A DNA stretch of 64,000 nucleotides from Flavobacterium cyclinae (lineage in GTDB: Bacteria; Bacteroidota; Bacteroidia; Flavobacteriales; Flavobacteriaceae): contig NZ_CP089095.1 of NCBI RefSeq assembly GCF_021172145.1, forward strand, positions 2,666,001-2,730,000, in the 5' to 3' direction. The notes beneath the pieces are model-generated. The model ran no database searches and was not told the DNA's origin. It was given only the letters and a program-made list of their open reading frames with translations. Position numbers and translations under genes: made by a program. Within the stretch, counting starts at the first letter, position 1; every line of letters begins with the position of its first letter. Below are positions 25,794 through 35,031 of the stretch, in pieces.

Positions 25794-26648
25794 ATGGCTT
25801 GGTTTAAAAGAAAAGAAAAAGGGATTACAACCCCTACTGAAGCTAAAAAAGATGTACCTAAAGGATTATGGTATAAATCGCCTACAGGAAAAATTGTTGA
25901 TCAAGATGAATTAGCAAGAAATCTTTGGGTAAGTCCAGAAGATGATTACCACGTTCGAATAGGAAGTAAAGAATATTTTGAAATTTTATTCGATAATAAT
26001 GAATTCACAGAGTTAGATGCAAATTTAACTTCTAAAGATCCATTAAAATTTGAAGACACAAAAAAATACAGCGAGCGTTTAAAAGACGTTATGGATAAAA
26101 CCAAACTTAAAGACGCAATACGAACTGGTGTTGGAAAATCAAAAGGAAAAGACTTAGTAGTTTCTTGTATGGATTTTGCTTTCATTGGAGGTTCAATGGG
26201 AGCTGTTGTAGGTGAAAAAATTGCAAGAGCAATTGATTATTCTATTAAACACAAAATTCCATTTGTTTTGATTTCTAAATCAGGTGGAGCTCGTATGATG
26301 GAAGCGGCATTTTCATTAATGCAATTAGCTAAAACCTCAGCAAAATTAGCACAGTTAGCAGAAGAAAGAATTCCGTATATTTCATTATGTACTGATCCAA
26401 CTACTGGAGGAACGACTGCTTCTTATGCAATGCTTGGCGATATCAACATTGGCGAACCAGGAGCATTAATTGGTTTTGCTGGACCTCGTGTTGTAAAAGA
26501 CACTACTGGTAAAGATTTACCTGAAGGTTTCCAAACTTCTGAATTCTTATTAGAGCACGGTTTCTTAGATTTCATCGCTCACAGAAAAGAATTAAAAAAC
26601 AAAATCAACTTGTATTTGGATTTAATCCAAAATCAAGAAATTAGATAA
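25794..26648 (+). CDS. accD: Acetyl-CoA carboxylase carboxyltransferase, beta subunit (zinc-ribbon cysteines absent)
   Basis: The 284-residue protein matches AccD, which with AccA transfers the carboxyl group from biotin to acetyl-CoA in fatty-acid synthesis. The crotonase-fold core is intact: [20 protein letters not shown] near 120, [20 protein letters not shown] near 161, and [20 protein letters not shown] near 197. The N-terminal zinc-ribbon region aligns as [10 protein letters not shown] and [15 protein letters not shown]: Ser, a gap, Ser and Asp stand where E. coli AccD has its four metal-binding cysteines. The gene otherwise looks functional. A bidirectional terminator follows. Confidence 0.95.
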   Translation: MAWFKRKEKGITTPTEAKKDVPKGLWYKSPTGKIVDQDELARNLWVSPEDDYHVRIGSKEYFEILFDNNEFTELDANLTSKDPLKFEDTKKYSERLKDVMDKTKLKDAIRTGVGKSKGKDLVVSCMDFAFIGGSMGAVVGEKIARAIDYSIKHKIPFVLISKSGGARMMEAAFSLMQLAKTSAKLAQLAEERIPYISLCTDPTTGGTTASYAMLGDINIGEPGALIGFAGPRVVKDTTGKDLPEGFQTSEFLLEHGFLDFIAHRKELKNKINLYLDLIQNQEIR

Positions 26649-26653
26649 AAATC

Positions 26654-26692
26654 AAAATCCCGATAGCCTGTAAAACTATCGGGATTTTTTTT
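26654..26692. terminator. Bidirectional terminator between accD and the TonB-dependent receptor gene
   Basis: Perfect 13-bp arms AAAATCCCGATAG and CTATCGGGATTTT flank a 9-base loop and are followed by T residues on the plus strand. The two neighbouring genes converge here. Confidence 0.9.
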
Positions 26693-26707
26693 GAACTAAA
26701 CTTTAGA

Positions 26708-28918
26708 TTAAAAATTATAACGCACTCCAGCATAAATATTTCTTCCAGGAGCATTAATTCCTGATGCAAATACTCTGTATTGAGTATCTAAAATATTTTC
26801 AACTCCGGCAAAAAATGTTCCGCCATTGATTACTTGATAACCTAATTTAAAATTATAGGTTTCCCAAGCTGGCATTCCATTTGCTGGCGCATATTGAGCG
26901 TTATCTTCGCCACTGGTTGAATACTCTTTAATATCCTTTTTACCATTGTACAACATATAACCTTCTAAATTAAGTTTGTTGTATGTATACTGTAATCCAA
27001 CTTTCCCAAAATAAGGCGCAATATGATCTAAAGGTCTATGAGAACCATCTTCTACTACTCTACCTAATGTGTAATTAAAATTTGCACTAAACAACAAATC
27101 TGAAACAATATAAGCACTTAAATTAGTTGAAAATCCAGTAACAAAGGCCTTTCCTTTATTTTGATTGGCCTTGATTTGAGCATCAAATCCATTATAGGAA
27201 ACAATACTTTGTCCGTTGTATGTAAAATCATCCGTTACAATGGCATCATATAATCGGGTATAGAAGTAAGTACTTTCTAATTTTACTTTTTTTGAATCCG
27301 ATTGAACTACTATTCCTAAATCTCCTGTAATTGTTTTTTCAGGTTTTAAATCTTCATTAGGAACAATTAAAGTCCCTAAAGAACTTAATGAACCTGGTAC
27401 CGATTCGAAAACTTTAGCTAAATCATCAATATTTGGTGCTCTAAATCCAGTAGCTACATTCGCTTTTAAAGCAAAGTTTTTTGAAGTATTATGCGTAATT
27501 CCTAAAGTCCCACTATAGGTAAAATTACCTTGAGAAATTTCATCAAACGGTAATGCAAAGACTGAATTATCAATTATTGTACTTTTTAATGAGGTATACC
27601 CTGCTCTTGCTCCAACATTCCAAAAAGTCTTTGTTGACATCTTTTCGTTATAAGAAACATAAAAATCGTTACGCATCATATTGTTATCTCCATTTGGATA
27701 ACGTGTATTAATACTGGTTACAACTCCTGTATTAATATTTTGAGCATACGCTGTAGATTTCAAAGTTTCATAATACGATTCAAAACCATAAAACAATTCA
27801 CCTTTAGTAAATTTTTTGTCCAAATCTAATGAAACCGAAAACATATCTACATTTTCTTCATTGTGCTGCAAGTTGTAATTATTAAATCTTCTGTTATGAC
27901 GACTTTCTTTTACATTCTGATAAGCAACATTCATTTTTAAATCGCTATTCAAAAACGCTTTATCTTTTTGCAAAGAATAAATTGTTAATAATCGTTCTTG
28001 CGGACCATAATACCATTCAGCAAATTTTAATCCAGAACTTGTTTTTTCTGTTAATCTATCATAACGATTGATATCAGAAGTTGTCGAATATTGAAGATTT
28101 AATCCGTGCACAAATCCTGAATTTGTTTTATAGGCCAATTTTTGCATGAAATTATACTGCTTGTAAGCCGAACCCACTTGCGTATATTTATCACTATTAA
28201 CATTTAATTGGTCTATACCATTAACTGTAGAAACATAATTAGGTCTTTCTCCAAAATAATCTCCATTATGATTTTTCTTTTTTCCCATTTTCAAATCTCC
28301 AAAATCATTGAAGGAGAAAAAAGTCAACGAAGCAAAATTTGCATTTGCATAATTAAGATGAAAAGCAACCGATTTTTCTTCGTTTACACTTCCATATCTT
28401 GTATTAATTCCTCCTGAAAACTTTTTACTGGTTTCCTTTAAAAACTTGGCACTTTTCGTTGTCATTGCAACGGTTCCGCCTAAAGCATCACTTCCAAATA
28501 ATGTAGATGACGGCCCATAGAAAACCCCAACATTTTCCAACATATTTTCATCTACCGTAATTACATTTTGTAAGTGACCCGACCTAAAAATAAGGTTGTT
28601 CATTCTTACTCCGTCAACGGTTAGCAAAACTCTACTTGCCTCAAAACCTCTAATTACTGGACTTCCACCACCTTGTTGCGATTTTTGTACAAACAATGCT
28701 CCTGAATTCGAAAGCATTTCAGCTGTAGTTTGAAAGTTTTGAAAATCGATTTGTTTTGCCGTGATTACCTCAACTTGATTAGGTAATTCGGTAAATTTTT
28801 TGGGTACTTTATGAGATATAACCACTTCACTCAATTCTGTAACTGTGGTATCTTGTGCTGTTTGTGAAATCCCCAAAAAAGGTAATAACACAAAAGCATA
28901 TAAAATTATTTTCTTCAT
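26708..28918 (-). CDS. TonB-dependent outer-membrane receptor
   Basis: The 736-residue protein has a signal peptide (MKKIILYAFVLLPFLGISQ) and a TonB-box-like stretch (LSEVVISH). The plug domain spans about 40-155 (PNQVEVITAKQIDFQNFQTT, GGSPVIRGFEASRVLLTVDG). The barrel ends in GRNIYAGVRYNF. The RGFEASRVLLTVDGVRMNN pattern and size resemble receptors for iron complexes or heme, but no substrate-specific heme-binding motif was confirmed. It uptakes a ligand using TonB-ExbBD energy. On the same strand a small anchored protein and a MacB-like permease lie upstream and may belong to the same transcript. Confidence 0.88.
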   Translation of the reverse strand: MKKIILYAFVLLPFLGISQTAQDTTVTELSEVVISHKVPKKFTELPNQVEVITAKQIDFQNFQTTAEMLSNSGALFVQKSQQGGGSPVIRGFEASRVLLTVDGVRMNNLIFRSGHLQNVITVDENMLENVGVFYGPSSTLFGSDALGGTVAMTTKSAKFLKETSKKFSGGINTRYGSVNEEKSVAFHLNYANANFASLTFFSFNDFGDLKMGKKKNHNGDYFGERPNYVSTVNGIDQLNVNSDKYTQVGSAYKQYNFMQKLAYKTNSGFVHGLNLQYSTTSDINRYDRLTEKTSSGLKFAEWYYGPQERLLTIYSLQKDKAFLNSDLKMNVAYQNVKESRHNRRFNNYNLQHNEENVDMFSVSLDLDKKFTKGELFYGFESYYETLKSTAYAQNINTGVVTSINTRYPNGDNNMMRNDFYVSYNEKMSTKTFWNVGARAGYTSLKSTIIDNSVFALPFDEISQGNFTYSGTLGITHNTSKNFALKANVATGFRAPNIDDLAKVFESVPGSLSSLGTLIVPNEDLKPEKTITGDLGIVVQSDSKKVKLESTYFYTRLYDAIVTDDFTYNGQSIVSYNGFDAQIKANQNKGKAFVTGFSTNLSAYIVSDLLFSANFNYTLGRVVEDGSHRPLDHIAPYFGKVGLQYTYNKLNLEGYMLYNGKKDIKEYSTSGEDNAQYAPANGMPAWETYNFKLGYQVINGGTFFAGVENILDTQYRVFASGINAPGRNIYAGVRYNF

Positions 28919-28995
28919 TTTTAAAAGATTTCTTTTATACTATTAACATTTGTATTACATCGCCATAAAATAGTATAGCAATGAATTATAATAAT

Positions 28996-29532
28996 TTACA
29001 AAAGAAAATTGGGAGGTGGAACTTCTGAAAACACAAATAAACCTTGATAGTCATTAAAATAAGTATCGCATGAATTTAGAACACAATTATAATTTAAAGG
29101 CAACCACGAAAAAACAGGTTGAAAATAAACCGACTTGTAAAACTTAAACAATAAATCTTGCTTTTCTTTAGATTTAGAATCATGTTGAAAAACGCCTACC
29201 AAAAGTTCATTCAATTGTTTATTTAGCTTCGTTTCTTTATAATCCCACCAACACCAATACTGAACAGAATCTTTTGATATTTCTTTATCAACAATATCAT
29301 ACATTTGGTTATTGAATTCAAATTCTTTGGCGTGTTTCCATTTCAGTTTACTTTGCGTTTCTGCATTTGAAAACTTTAAAATAACCAATTCGCTTTTATC
29401 AATTCCAGCAATCATTTTCCATTTGACCTCTTTTTTAACAGCACGCTTTCGTTGTTGTAGCCAAGAATAGGTTACAACAGCAGGGGCTATTAATAAGAAT
29501 AGCAGAAAAATACTAATGATTTGCTTTTTCAA
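28996..29532 (-). CDS. Small exported or membrane-anchored protein upstream of the receptor gene, function unknown
   Basis: The 178-residue product has one N-terminal hydrophobic segment (IISIFLLFLLIAPAVVTYSW), then a basic stretch and a compact domain with LKWKHAKEFEFNNQMYDIVD near residue 63. Cysteines occur as YWCWWDY near 93 and NYNCVLNSC near 150. The C terminus is Pro-rich (SEVPPPNFLL). I do not recognise a named family. Small anchored proteins of this general shape occur directly upstream of TonB-dependent receptors in Bacteroidota, so an accessory role in the uptake of the same ligand is plausible but only inferred. It starts 32 bases after the permease stop and ends 77 bases before the receptor start. 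Confidence 0.6.
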   Translation of the reverse strand: MKKQIISIFLLFLLIAPAVVTYSWLQQRKRAVKKEVKWKMIAGIDKSELVILKFSNAETQSKLKWKHAKEFEFNNQMYDIVDKEISKDSVQYWCWWDYKETKLNKQLNELLVGVFQHDSKSKEKQDLLFKFYKSVYFQPVFSWLPLNYNCVLNSCDTYFNDYQGLFVFSEVPPPNFLL

Positions 29533-29564
29533 TTTGGGAAATTAATCTCCAAATATAGTAAAAA

Positions 29565-30815
29565 TTACATACCGCTTCTGATGGCTTCTACTGGATCTAA
29601 TTTTGAAGCAGAAATAGCTGGGATAATTCCGGATACCAATCCAATAAAAGCAGCTAATCCTGAACCTAAAAGCATATTGGCTGCACTAAGAACAAATTCA
29701 AAATCCAATGCAGAAGATAAGATTAAAGCAATTACCCAAACTAAAAACATACCAACAATACCTCCAATTAAAGATAAAATTACCGCCTCAAATAAAAACT
29801 GAAACAAAATGAATTTATTTTTTGCACCTAATGCTTTTTGAATTCCAATTAAGTTGGTTCTTTCTTTCACTGAGACAAACATGATATTAGCTATACCAAA
29901 GCCACCCACTAAAAGTGAAAATGCACTGATAATCCAACCTATCATATTCATTTGTCCAATGATATTATCAATAAAATCGGTAAATCCAGAAAGAACATTT
30001 AAAAAGAAATTATCAATATCTCCTGTTTTTAACCCTCTAAAATTTCTTAATTTCTGACGTAATTCGGCTTTGAATTCCTCAATATCTATTCCCTTTTCAG
30101 GTTTAATTAAAACCGCTGGAGTAAGTGCTTTACTATTGTCACCATACATTTTACGTAAAAAATTAACTGGAAAAAATACAGAAACATCATTACTATCGCC
30201 AAACATTCCTTGCCCTTGCTTTTTTAAAACTCCTATTACCGTAAAACGTTGACCATATAATCGGATTTTTTTTCCAATAGGATCACTATTTTCAAACAAT
30301 CCAGTAGCTACTTCACTTCCAATTACAATAACAGGACTTCCCGAATTAGACTCTGCTTCATTAAACAAACGACCTTTATCAATTTTTACAGGTTCAATGT
30401 CAAAAAAATCTTCAGTAGAAGGCTTTACTCGAATAGAATTGACTGTTTTTGATTCGTATTTGATATTTTCATTTCGAGTGAACAAATTAAACGACATTTT
30501 GTCTATTCCGTTTACACTTCTTTTCAAATATTCGTATTCTTCATAAGTAACATCTGGAAACTGTTGTCTTTTCCATCTGGGCACTTCAGAAGGTCCAAAT
30601 GAAAAACGGATTAAGTAAATGGTATTCATATCCATATCACTCAAATCTTCCTTGATTTTTTTATCCATAGAATCAACTGCAGCCAACACCGCAATAATGG
30701 AAAAAATACCAATTGTTACACCTAACAACGACAAAAGGGTACGCAATTTATTATTACGCAATGCGTTGATGGCAAAACTGAAACTTTCTGAAAATAATCG
30801 TAAATATAAAAGCAT
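29565..30815 (-). CDS. MacB-like ABC transporter permease (FtsX family)
   Basis: The 416-residue product has the MacB/FtsX architecture: an N-terminal helix (NALRNNKLRTLLSLLGVTIG and IFSIIAVLAAVD) and a periplasmic MacB-PCD domain (residues about 50-270; EVPRWKRQQFPDVTYEEYEY). Three C-terminal helices follow (IGWIISAFSLLVGGFGIANI; LFEAVILSLIGGIVGMFLVW), ending PVEAIRSGM. Such permeases act as mechanotransmission proteins with a separate ATPase. None is adjacent here. The spacing to the small protein suggests they are co-transcribed. The role (efflux or lipoprotein-linked) is not determined. Confidence 0.88.
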   Translation of the reverse strand: MLLYLRLFSESFSFAINALRNNKLRTLLSLLGVTIGIFSIIAVLAAVDSMDKKIKEDLSDMDMNTIYLIRFSFGPSEVPRWKRQQFPDVTYEEYEYLKRSVNGIDKMSFNLFTRNENIKYESKTVNSIRVKPSTEDFFDIEPVKIDKGRLFNEAESNSGSPVIVIGSEVATGLFENSDPIGKKIRLYGQRFTVIGVLKKQGQGMFGDSNDVSVFFPVNFLRKMYGDNSKALTPAVLIKPEKGIDIEEFKAELRQKLRNFRGLKTGDIDNFFLNVLSGFTDFIDNIIGQMNMIGWIISAFSLLVGGFGIANIMFVSVKERTNLIGIQKALGAKNKFILFQFLFEAVILSLIGGIVGMFLVWVIALILSSALDFEFVLSAANMLLGSGLAAFIGLVSGIIPAISASKLDPVEAIRSGM

Positions 30816-30893
30816 AATACTGACCTTGTATGTATAAGTAGAGTAAACAATAAAATTGTTACAATTTTTTAAAAAAATACCTTTTAATAAAGT

Positions 30894-30924
30894 TTGACTT
30901 TTTTAAGAAGTATAACTACTTTTG
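30894..30924 (+). promoter_or_regulatory. Promoter of purH
   Basis: TTG (30894-30896), a 20-base spacer and TACTTTTG (30917-30924) form a strong consensus match, 58 bases before the purH start. Confidence 0.72.
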
Positions 30925-30982
30925 CACCACGAAAAACAACAATATTTATCTGATACTTATTCAGATATAACAACACAACACC

Positions 30983-32515
30983 ATGAACACAACAAAAAAA
31001 ATTGCTTCGGCATTGATTTCTGTATTTGACAAAAACGGTTTAGAGCCTATTGTTAAAGCCCTTCATCTAAACAATGTAACTATTTATTCTACCGGCGGAA
31101 CTGAAACTTTTATCAAAGATTTAGGTATTCCAGTAGTAGCTGTAGAAGATATTACGGCATTCCCTGAAATTTTAGGAGGAAGAGTAAAAACCTTACATCC
31201 AAAAATCTTTGGTGGTATTTTAAACCGTCAAGACCATGCAGGTGATGTGGAACAAATGAAAGAATTCAACATTCCTCAAATCGATTTAGTGATTGTGGAT
31301 TTGTATCCGTTTGAAAAAACCGTTGCTTCTGGTGCTAGCGAACAAGAAATTATTGAGAAAATCGATATCGGTGGAATTTCATTAATCAGAGCAGCTGCTA
31401 AAAATTTCAAAGACACGGTAATTGTTCCTTCTGTTGAGCAATATGCACCATTTTTAAATTTCTATACCGAAAATAACGGTGCTACAACTTTAGAAAACAG
31501 AAAATTATTAGCTTCAAGAGCTTTTAATGTTTCTTCACATTATGATTCGGCTATTTTTAATTACTTCAATCAAGTTTTTGAAGAACCGGTTTTAAAAATC
31601 AGCGAACAAAACGGAAATGTATTACGTTATGGTGAAAATCCACACCAAAAAGGATTTTTCTTTGGAGATTTCGACAAAATGTTTACTAAAGTTCACGGAA
31701 AAGAATTGTCATACAACAATTTATTAGATGTTGATGCTGCAGTAAATTTAATGAACGAATTCAAAAATGACAATCCAACATTTGCTATTTTAAAACACAA
31801 TAATGCTTGTGGTTTAGCAACAAGAAACACCATGAAAGAAGCGTATTTAGATGCTTTAGCAGGTGACCCAACATCTGCTTTCGGAGGTGTTTTAATTGCG
31901 AATGGAAAAATTGATGTAGCTACAGCAAACGAAATCAATCAATTGTTCTGCGAAGTGGTAATTGCTCCAGCATATGACCAAGAAGCAATTGATATTTTAG
32001 AAGAAAAGAAAAACAGAATTATCTTAATTTTAAACGATATTGAACTACCTCAAACTACTATAAGAACTTGTTTAAACGGAGTTTTAGTTCAAGATAAAGA
32101 CAATGTTTCCGATTCAAAAGACCATTTAAAAACGGTTACAACTGCAGTTCCAACAGAAGAAGAAATTGAAGATTTATTGTTTGCTTCAAAAATTTGTAAA
32201 CACACCAAATCGAATACAATTGTATTTGCAAAAAACAAACAATTGTGTGCTTCTGGAACCGGACAAACTTCAAGAGTTGATGCTTTAAGACAAGCGATTG
32301 AAAAAGCGACTTCTTTTGAATTTGATTTAACCGGAGCGGTTATGGCTAGTGACGCCTTCTTCCCTTTCCCAGATTGTGTAGAAATAGCTAACAAAGCTGG
32401 AATTACAGCGGTAATTCAGCCAGGAGGTTCTATAAAAGATGAATTAAGTATCAACTATTGCAACGAAAACAACATGGCAATGGTATTTACAGGAATCCGT
32501 CATTTCAAACACTAG
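30983..32515 (+). CDS. purH: Bifunctional AICAR formyltransferase / IMP cyclohydrolase
   Basis: The 510-residue protein has the N-terminal MGS-like IMP cyclohydrolase domain (residues about 1-150; STGGTETFIKDLGIPVVAVE, GGRVKTLHPKIFGGIL). The AICAR transformylase domain follows (YGENPHQKGFF, LLDVDAAVNLMNEF, KHNNACGLATRN; catalytic Lys-His near 266). It carries out the last two steps of purine synthesis to IMP. The C-terminal half has CASGTGQTSRVDALRQAIEK, normal for PurH, and IQPGGSIKDE. It is a single-gene unit with its own promoter and a terminator after it. Confidence 0.97.
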   Translation: MNTTKKIASALISVFDKNGLEPIVKALHLNNVTIYSTGGTETFIKDLGIPVVAVEDITAFPEILGGRVKTLHPKIFGGILNRQDHAGDVEQMKEFNIPQIDLVIVDLYPFEKTVASGASEQEIIEKIDIGGISLIRAAAKNFKDTVIVPSVEQYAPFLNFYTENNGATTLENRKLLASRAFNVSSHYDSAIFNYFNQVFEEPVLKISEQNGNVLRYGENPHQKGFFFGDFDKMFTKVHGKELSYNNLLDVDAAVNLMNEFKNDNPTFAILKHNNACGLATRNTMKEAYLDALAGDPTSAFGGVLIANGKIDVATANEINQLFCEVVIAPAYDQEAIDILEEKKNRIILILNDIELPQTTIRTCLNGVLVQDKDNVSDSKDHLKTVTTAVPTEEEIEDLLFASKICKHTKSNTIVFAKNKQLCASGTGQTSRVDALRQAIEKATSFEFDLTGAVMASDAFFPFPDCVEIANKAGITAVIQPGGSIKDELSINYCNENNMAMVFTGIRHFKH

Positions 32516-32541
32516 AATTTCAATTACAAAACATATTTTGG

Positions 32542-32578
32542 AAGCGCATTAAAATATTTTTTTTAATGCGCTTTTTAT
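32542..32578 (+). terminator. Terminator after purH
   Basis: AAGCGCATTAAAA (32542-32554) pairs with TTTTAATGCGCTT (32561-32573) and is followed by T residues. Confidence 0.85.
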
Positions 32579-32611
32579 TTGTATATATTCCAGATTATTT
32601 TTATAATTTTG
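32579..32611 (+). promoter_or_regulatory. Promoter of the mreB operon
   Basis: TTG (32579-32581), a 22-base spacer and TAATTTTG (32604-32611), 48 bases before mreB. It starts directly at the end of the purH terminator. Confidence 0.65.
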
Positions 32612-32658
32612 CGAGTTGAATACTATTTTACAAAAAACGCTAAACCCTTCTCAAACTT

Positions 32659-33687
32659 ATGGGATTTTTTGATTTCATGACCGAGGATATCGCTATCGAC
32701 CTTGGTACCGCAAATACTTTAATCATTCACAACGACAAAGTTGTAATTGATAGTCCGTCTATCGTTGCAAGAGACCGAATTACCGGCAAAATTATTGCTG
32801 TAGGTAAAGAGGCCAACATGATGCAGGGTAAAACACATGAAAACATCAAAACCATTCGTCCGTTAAAAGATGGAGTAATTGCTGATTTTGATGCATCGGA
32901 ACAAATGATTAAATTGTTCATCAAAAGTATTCCAGCGTTAAAAAAGAAATTATTTACACCAGCGCTTCGCATGGTAATCTGTATTCCATCTGGGATTACT
33001 GAAGTGGAAATGCGAGCAGTAAAAGAATCAGCTGAGCGTGTTAATGGTAAAGAAGTATATTTGATTCACGAACCTATGGCAGCTGCAATTGGTATTGGCT
33101 TAGATATTATGCAACCAAAAGGAAATATGATTGTAGATATCGGAGGGGGTACAACAGAAATTGCTGTTATCGCTCTTGGTGGAATTGTTTGTGATAAATC
33201 GGTAAAAATTGCTGGAGACGTTTTCACTAATGATATAATTTATTACATGAGAACCCAACACAATTTATTTGTTGGAGAAACAACTGCAGAGAAAATTAAA
33301 ATTCAAATTGGTGCTGCTACCGAAGATTTAGATAGTGCTCCAGAAGACATGTCAGTACAAGGACGTGATTTGTTAACTGGTAAACCAAAACAAGTTGATG
33401 TTTCTTATCGAGAAATTGCTAAAGCTTTAGACAAATCCATCCAACGTATTGAAGATGCCGTTATGGAAACTTTATCGCAAACACCACCAGAATTAGCAGC
33501 CGATATTTATAATACCGGTATTTATTTAGCCGGTGGAGGTTCGATGTTAAGAGGATTAGACAAACGAATTTCATCTAAAACCGACTTACCTGTTTACATT
33601 GCCGAAGATCCATTAAGAGCCGTAGTAAGAGGTACAGGAATGGCACTTAAAAACATCAACAAGTACAAAGGAATTCTGATAAAATAA
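32659..33687 (+). CDS. mreB: Rod-shape determining protein MreB
   Basis: The 342-residue product is an actin-like MreB. Its nucleotide-binding blocks are visible: IAIDLGTANTLIIH near residue 11, the second phosphate loop NMIVDIGGGTTEIAVIALGG near 152, and IYLAGGGSMLRGLDKRI near 289. It forms membrane-associated filaments that direct lateral wall growth through the RodA-PBP2 complex encoded downstream. It is first of five tightly packed genes: mreB-mreC-mreD-mrdA-rodA. Confidence 0.97.
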   Translation: MGFFDFMTEDIAIDLGTANTLIIHNDKVVIDSPSIVARDRITGKIIAVGKEANMMQGKTHENIKTIRPLKDGVIADFDASEQMIKLFIKSIPALKKKLFTPALRMVICIPSGITEVEMRAVKESAERVNGKEVYLIHEPMAAAIGIGLDIMQPKGNMIVDIGGGTTEIAVIALGGIVCDKSVKIAGDVFTNDIIYYMRTQHNLFVGETTAEKIKIQIGAATEDLDSAPEDMSVQGRDLLTGKPKQVDVSYREIAKALDKSIQRIEDAVMETLSQTPPELAADIYNTGIYLAGGGSMLRGLDKRISSKTDLPVYIAEDPLRAVVRGTGMALKNINKYKGILIK

Positions 33688-33696
33688 AAATAATAC

Positions 33697-34524
33697 ATGC
33701 AGCAAATAATTAATTTTATGATTAAAAACAGCTATCGATTGCTGTTTTTGCTGCTTTTGGGCATTTCATTTTCTTTGGTTATAAAATCTCATTCCTATCA
33801 CCGTAGTGAATATGTGAATTCGGCTAACGCAATAACAGGCGCTTACTACGAGAAAGTGAATGAAGTAAATGAATATTTTAGTTTAAAACAAAAAAATAAG
33901 GATTTAGCATCAGAAAATGCTTTACTAAAACAATTACTTTTCAATAAAAAAGACACTGTTTTAACTTCTAAAACTTTATTTAGAAACGACTTAAACAACT
34001 ACAATGTAGTAGTTTCTAAAGTGGTGAAAAATTCTTTCAATACAAGAGAAAACTACATCACTATTAATTCTGGAAAAAATTCAGGAATTGAAGTTGATAT
34101 GGGAGTGGTAAACGACAAAGGAGTGGTAGGAATCATTGAAAAAACATCGCCAAATTATTCTACAATCCAAAGTGTACTAAATACAAAATCTAAAATCCAT
34201 GCTAAAATTAAAAATTCAGAACATTTTGGAACTTTAATTTGGGATGGCGTTAATGTTGGATTTGCACAACTTACCGAGGTTCCTCGATTAGCCTCATTTA
34301 AACCAGGGGATTCTATTGTAACAGGTGCTAATTCTGAAATATTCCCAGAGAACATACCAATTGGGAAAATTGATAAAATCTATATTGACAAAAAAACCAA
34401 TTATTACACTATAAACATTAGATTGTTTAACGACATGACAGCACTAGGTTATGTGTATGTAATAGAAAATAAAAGAAAAAAAGAAAAAAGACAACTAGAA
34501 AAAGCAACAATTGCACCAAAATAA
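33697..34524 (+). CDS. mreC: Rod-shape determining protein MreC
   Basis: The 275-residue protein has an N-terminal membrane helix (LLFLLLLGISFSLVIKS), a coiled coil (NEYFSLKQKNKDLASENALL) and a periplasmic beta-domain (FNTRENYITINSGKNSGIEV, VGIIEKTSPNYSTIQSVLN). MreC bridges MreB and PBP2 and activates the latter. It begins 9 bases after mreB and ends with a Lys-rich tail. The family call rests on length, architecture and position. Confidence 0.93.
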   Translation: MQQIINFMIKNSYRLLFLLLLGISFSLVIKSHSYHRSEYVNSANAITGAYYEKVNEVNEYFSLKQKNKDLASENALLKQLLFNKKDTVLTSKTLFRNDLNNYNVVVSKVVKNSFNTRENYITINSGKNSGIEVDMGVVNDKGVVGIIEKTSPNYSTIQSVLNTKSKIHAKIKNSEHFGTLIWDGVNVGFAQLTEVPRLASFKPGDSIVTGANSEIFPENIPIGKIDKIYIDKKTNYYTINIRLFNDMTALGYVYVIENKRKKEKRQLEKATIAPK

Positions 34525-34527
34525 TAC

Positions 34528-35031
34528 GTGAATAACAGTCTAATAAATAGCATCCGATTTGTAGTTTTTTTATTCCTACAACTGTTAATATTTAATAATA
34601 TTAATTTGTTAGGATATTTAAACCCCTATCCGTATGTGTTATTTATCTTATTGTACCCTGTAAATAGCAATAAAAGCGTATTACTTTTAGCTAGTTTTGC
34701 TATGGGAATCTTATTAGATATGTTTTGTAATTCGGGCGGAATTCACGCAATGGCATCATTAATTCTAGCTTATATAAGACCATCGTTATTTAAGTTTGCT
34801 TTTGGTTTGAGTTACGAATACCAAACCGTAAAAATTGCAGATAAAATTACACCAGAGCGAATTACATTGTTACTATTAGCTATTTTTATTCATCATTTTG
34901 TTTTGTTCTTTTTTGAATATTTTCGATTGGATCAAATTTTGACTGTACTAATGCGAACCCTATCTAGTTCGTTATTTACATTTGTTATTTGTTTACTAAC
35001 TTTATTTATTATTAAGCCAAGTAAGCGATGA
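34528..35031 (+). CDS. mreD: Rod-shape determining protein MreD
   Basis: This 167-residue, almost wholly hydrophobic protein starts with GTG at 34528. It has five or six membrane helices (VVFLFLQLLIFNNINLLGYL; LLLASFAMGILLDMFC; LFTFVICLLTLFI) and the MreD-type NPYPYVLFILLYP block. MreD belongs to the elongasome and its exact role is unresolved. The start is 3 bases after mreC and its stop overlaps the PBP2 start by 4 bases (ATGA). Confidence 0.88.
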   Translation: MNNSLINSIRFVVFLFLQLLIFNNINLLGYLNPYPYVLFILLYPVNSNKSVLLLASFAMGILLDMFCNSGGIHAMASLILAYIRPSLFKFAFGLSYEYQTVKIADKITPERITLLLLAIFIHHFVLFFFEYFRLDQILTVLMRTLSSSLFTFVICLLTLFIIKPSKR

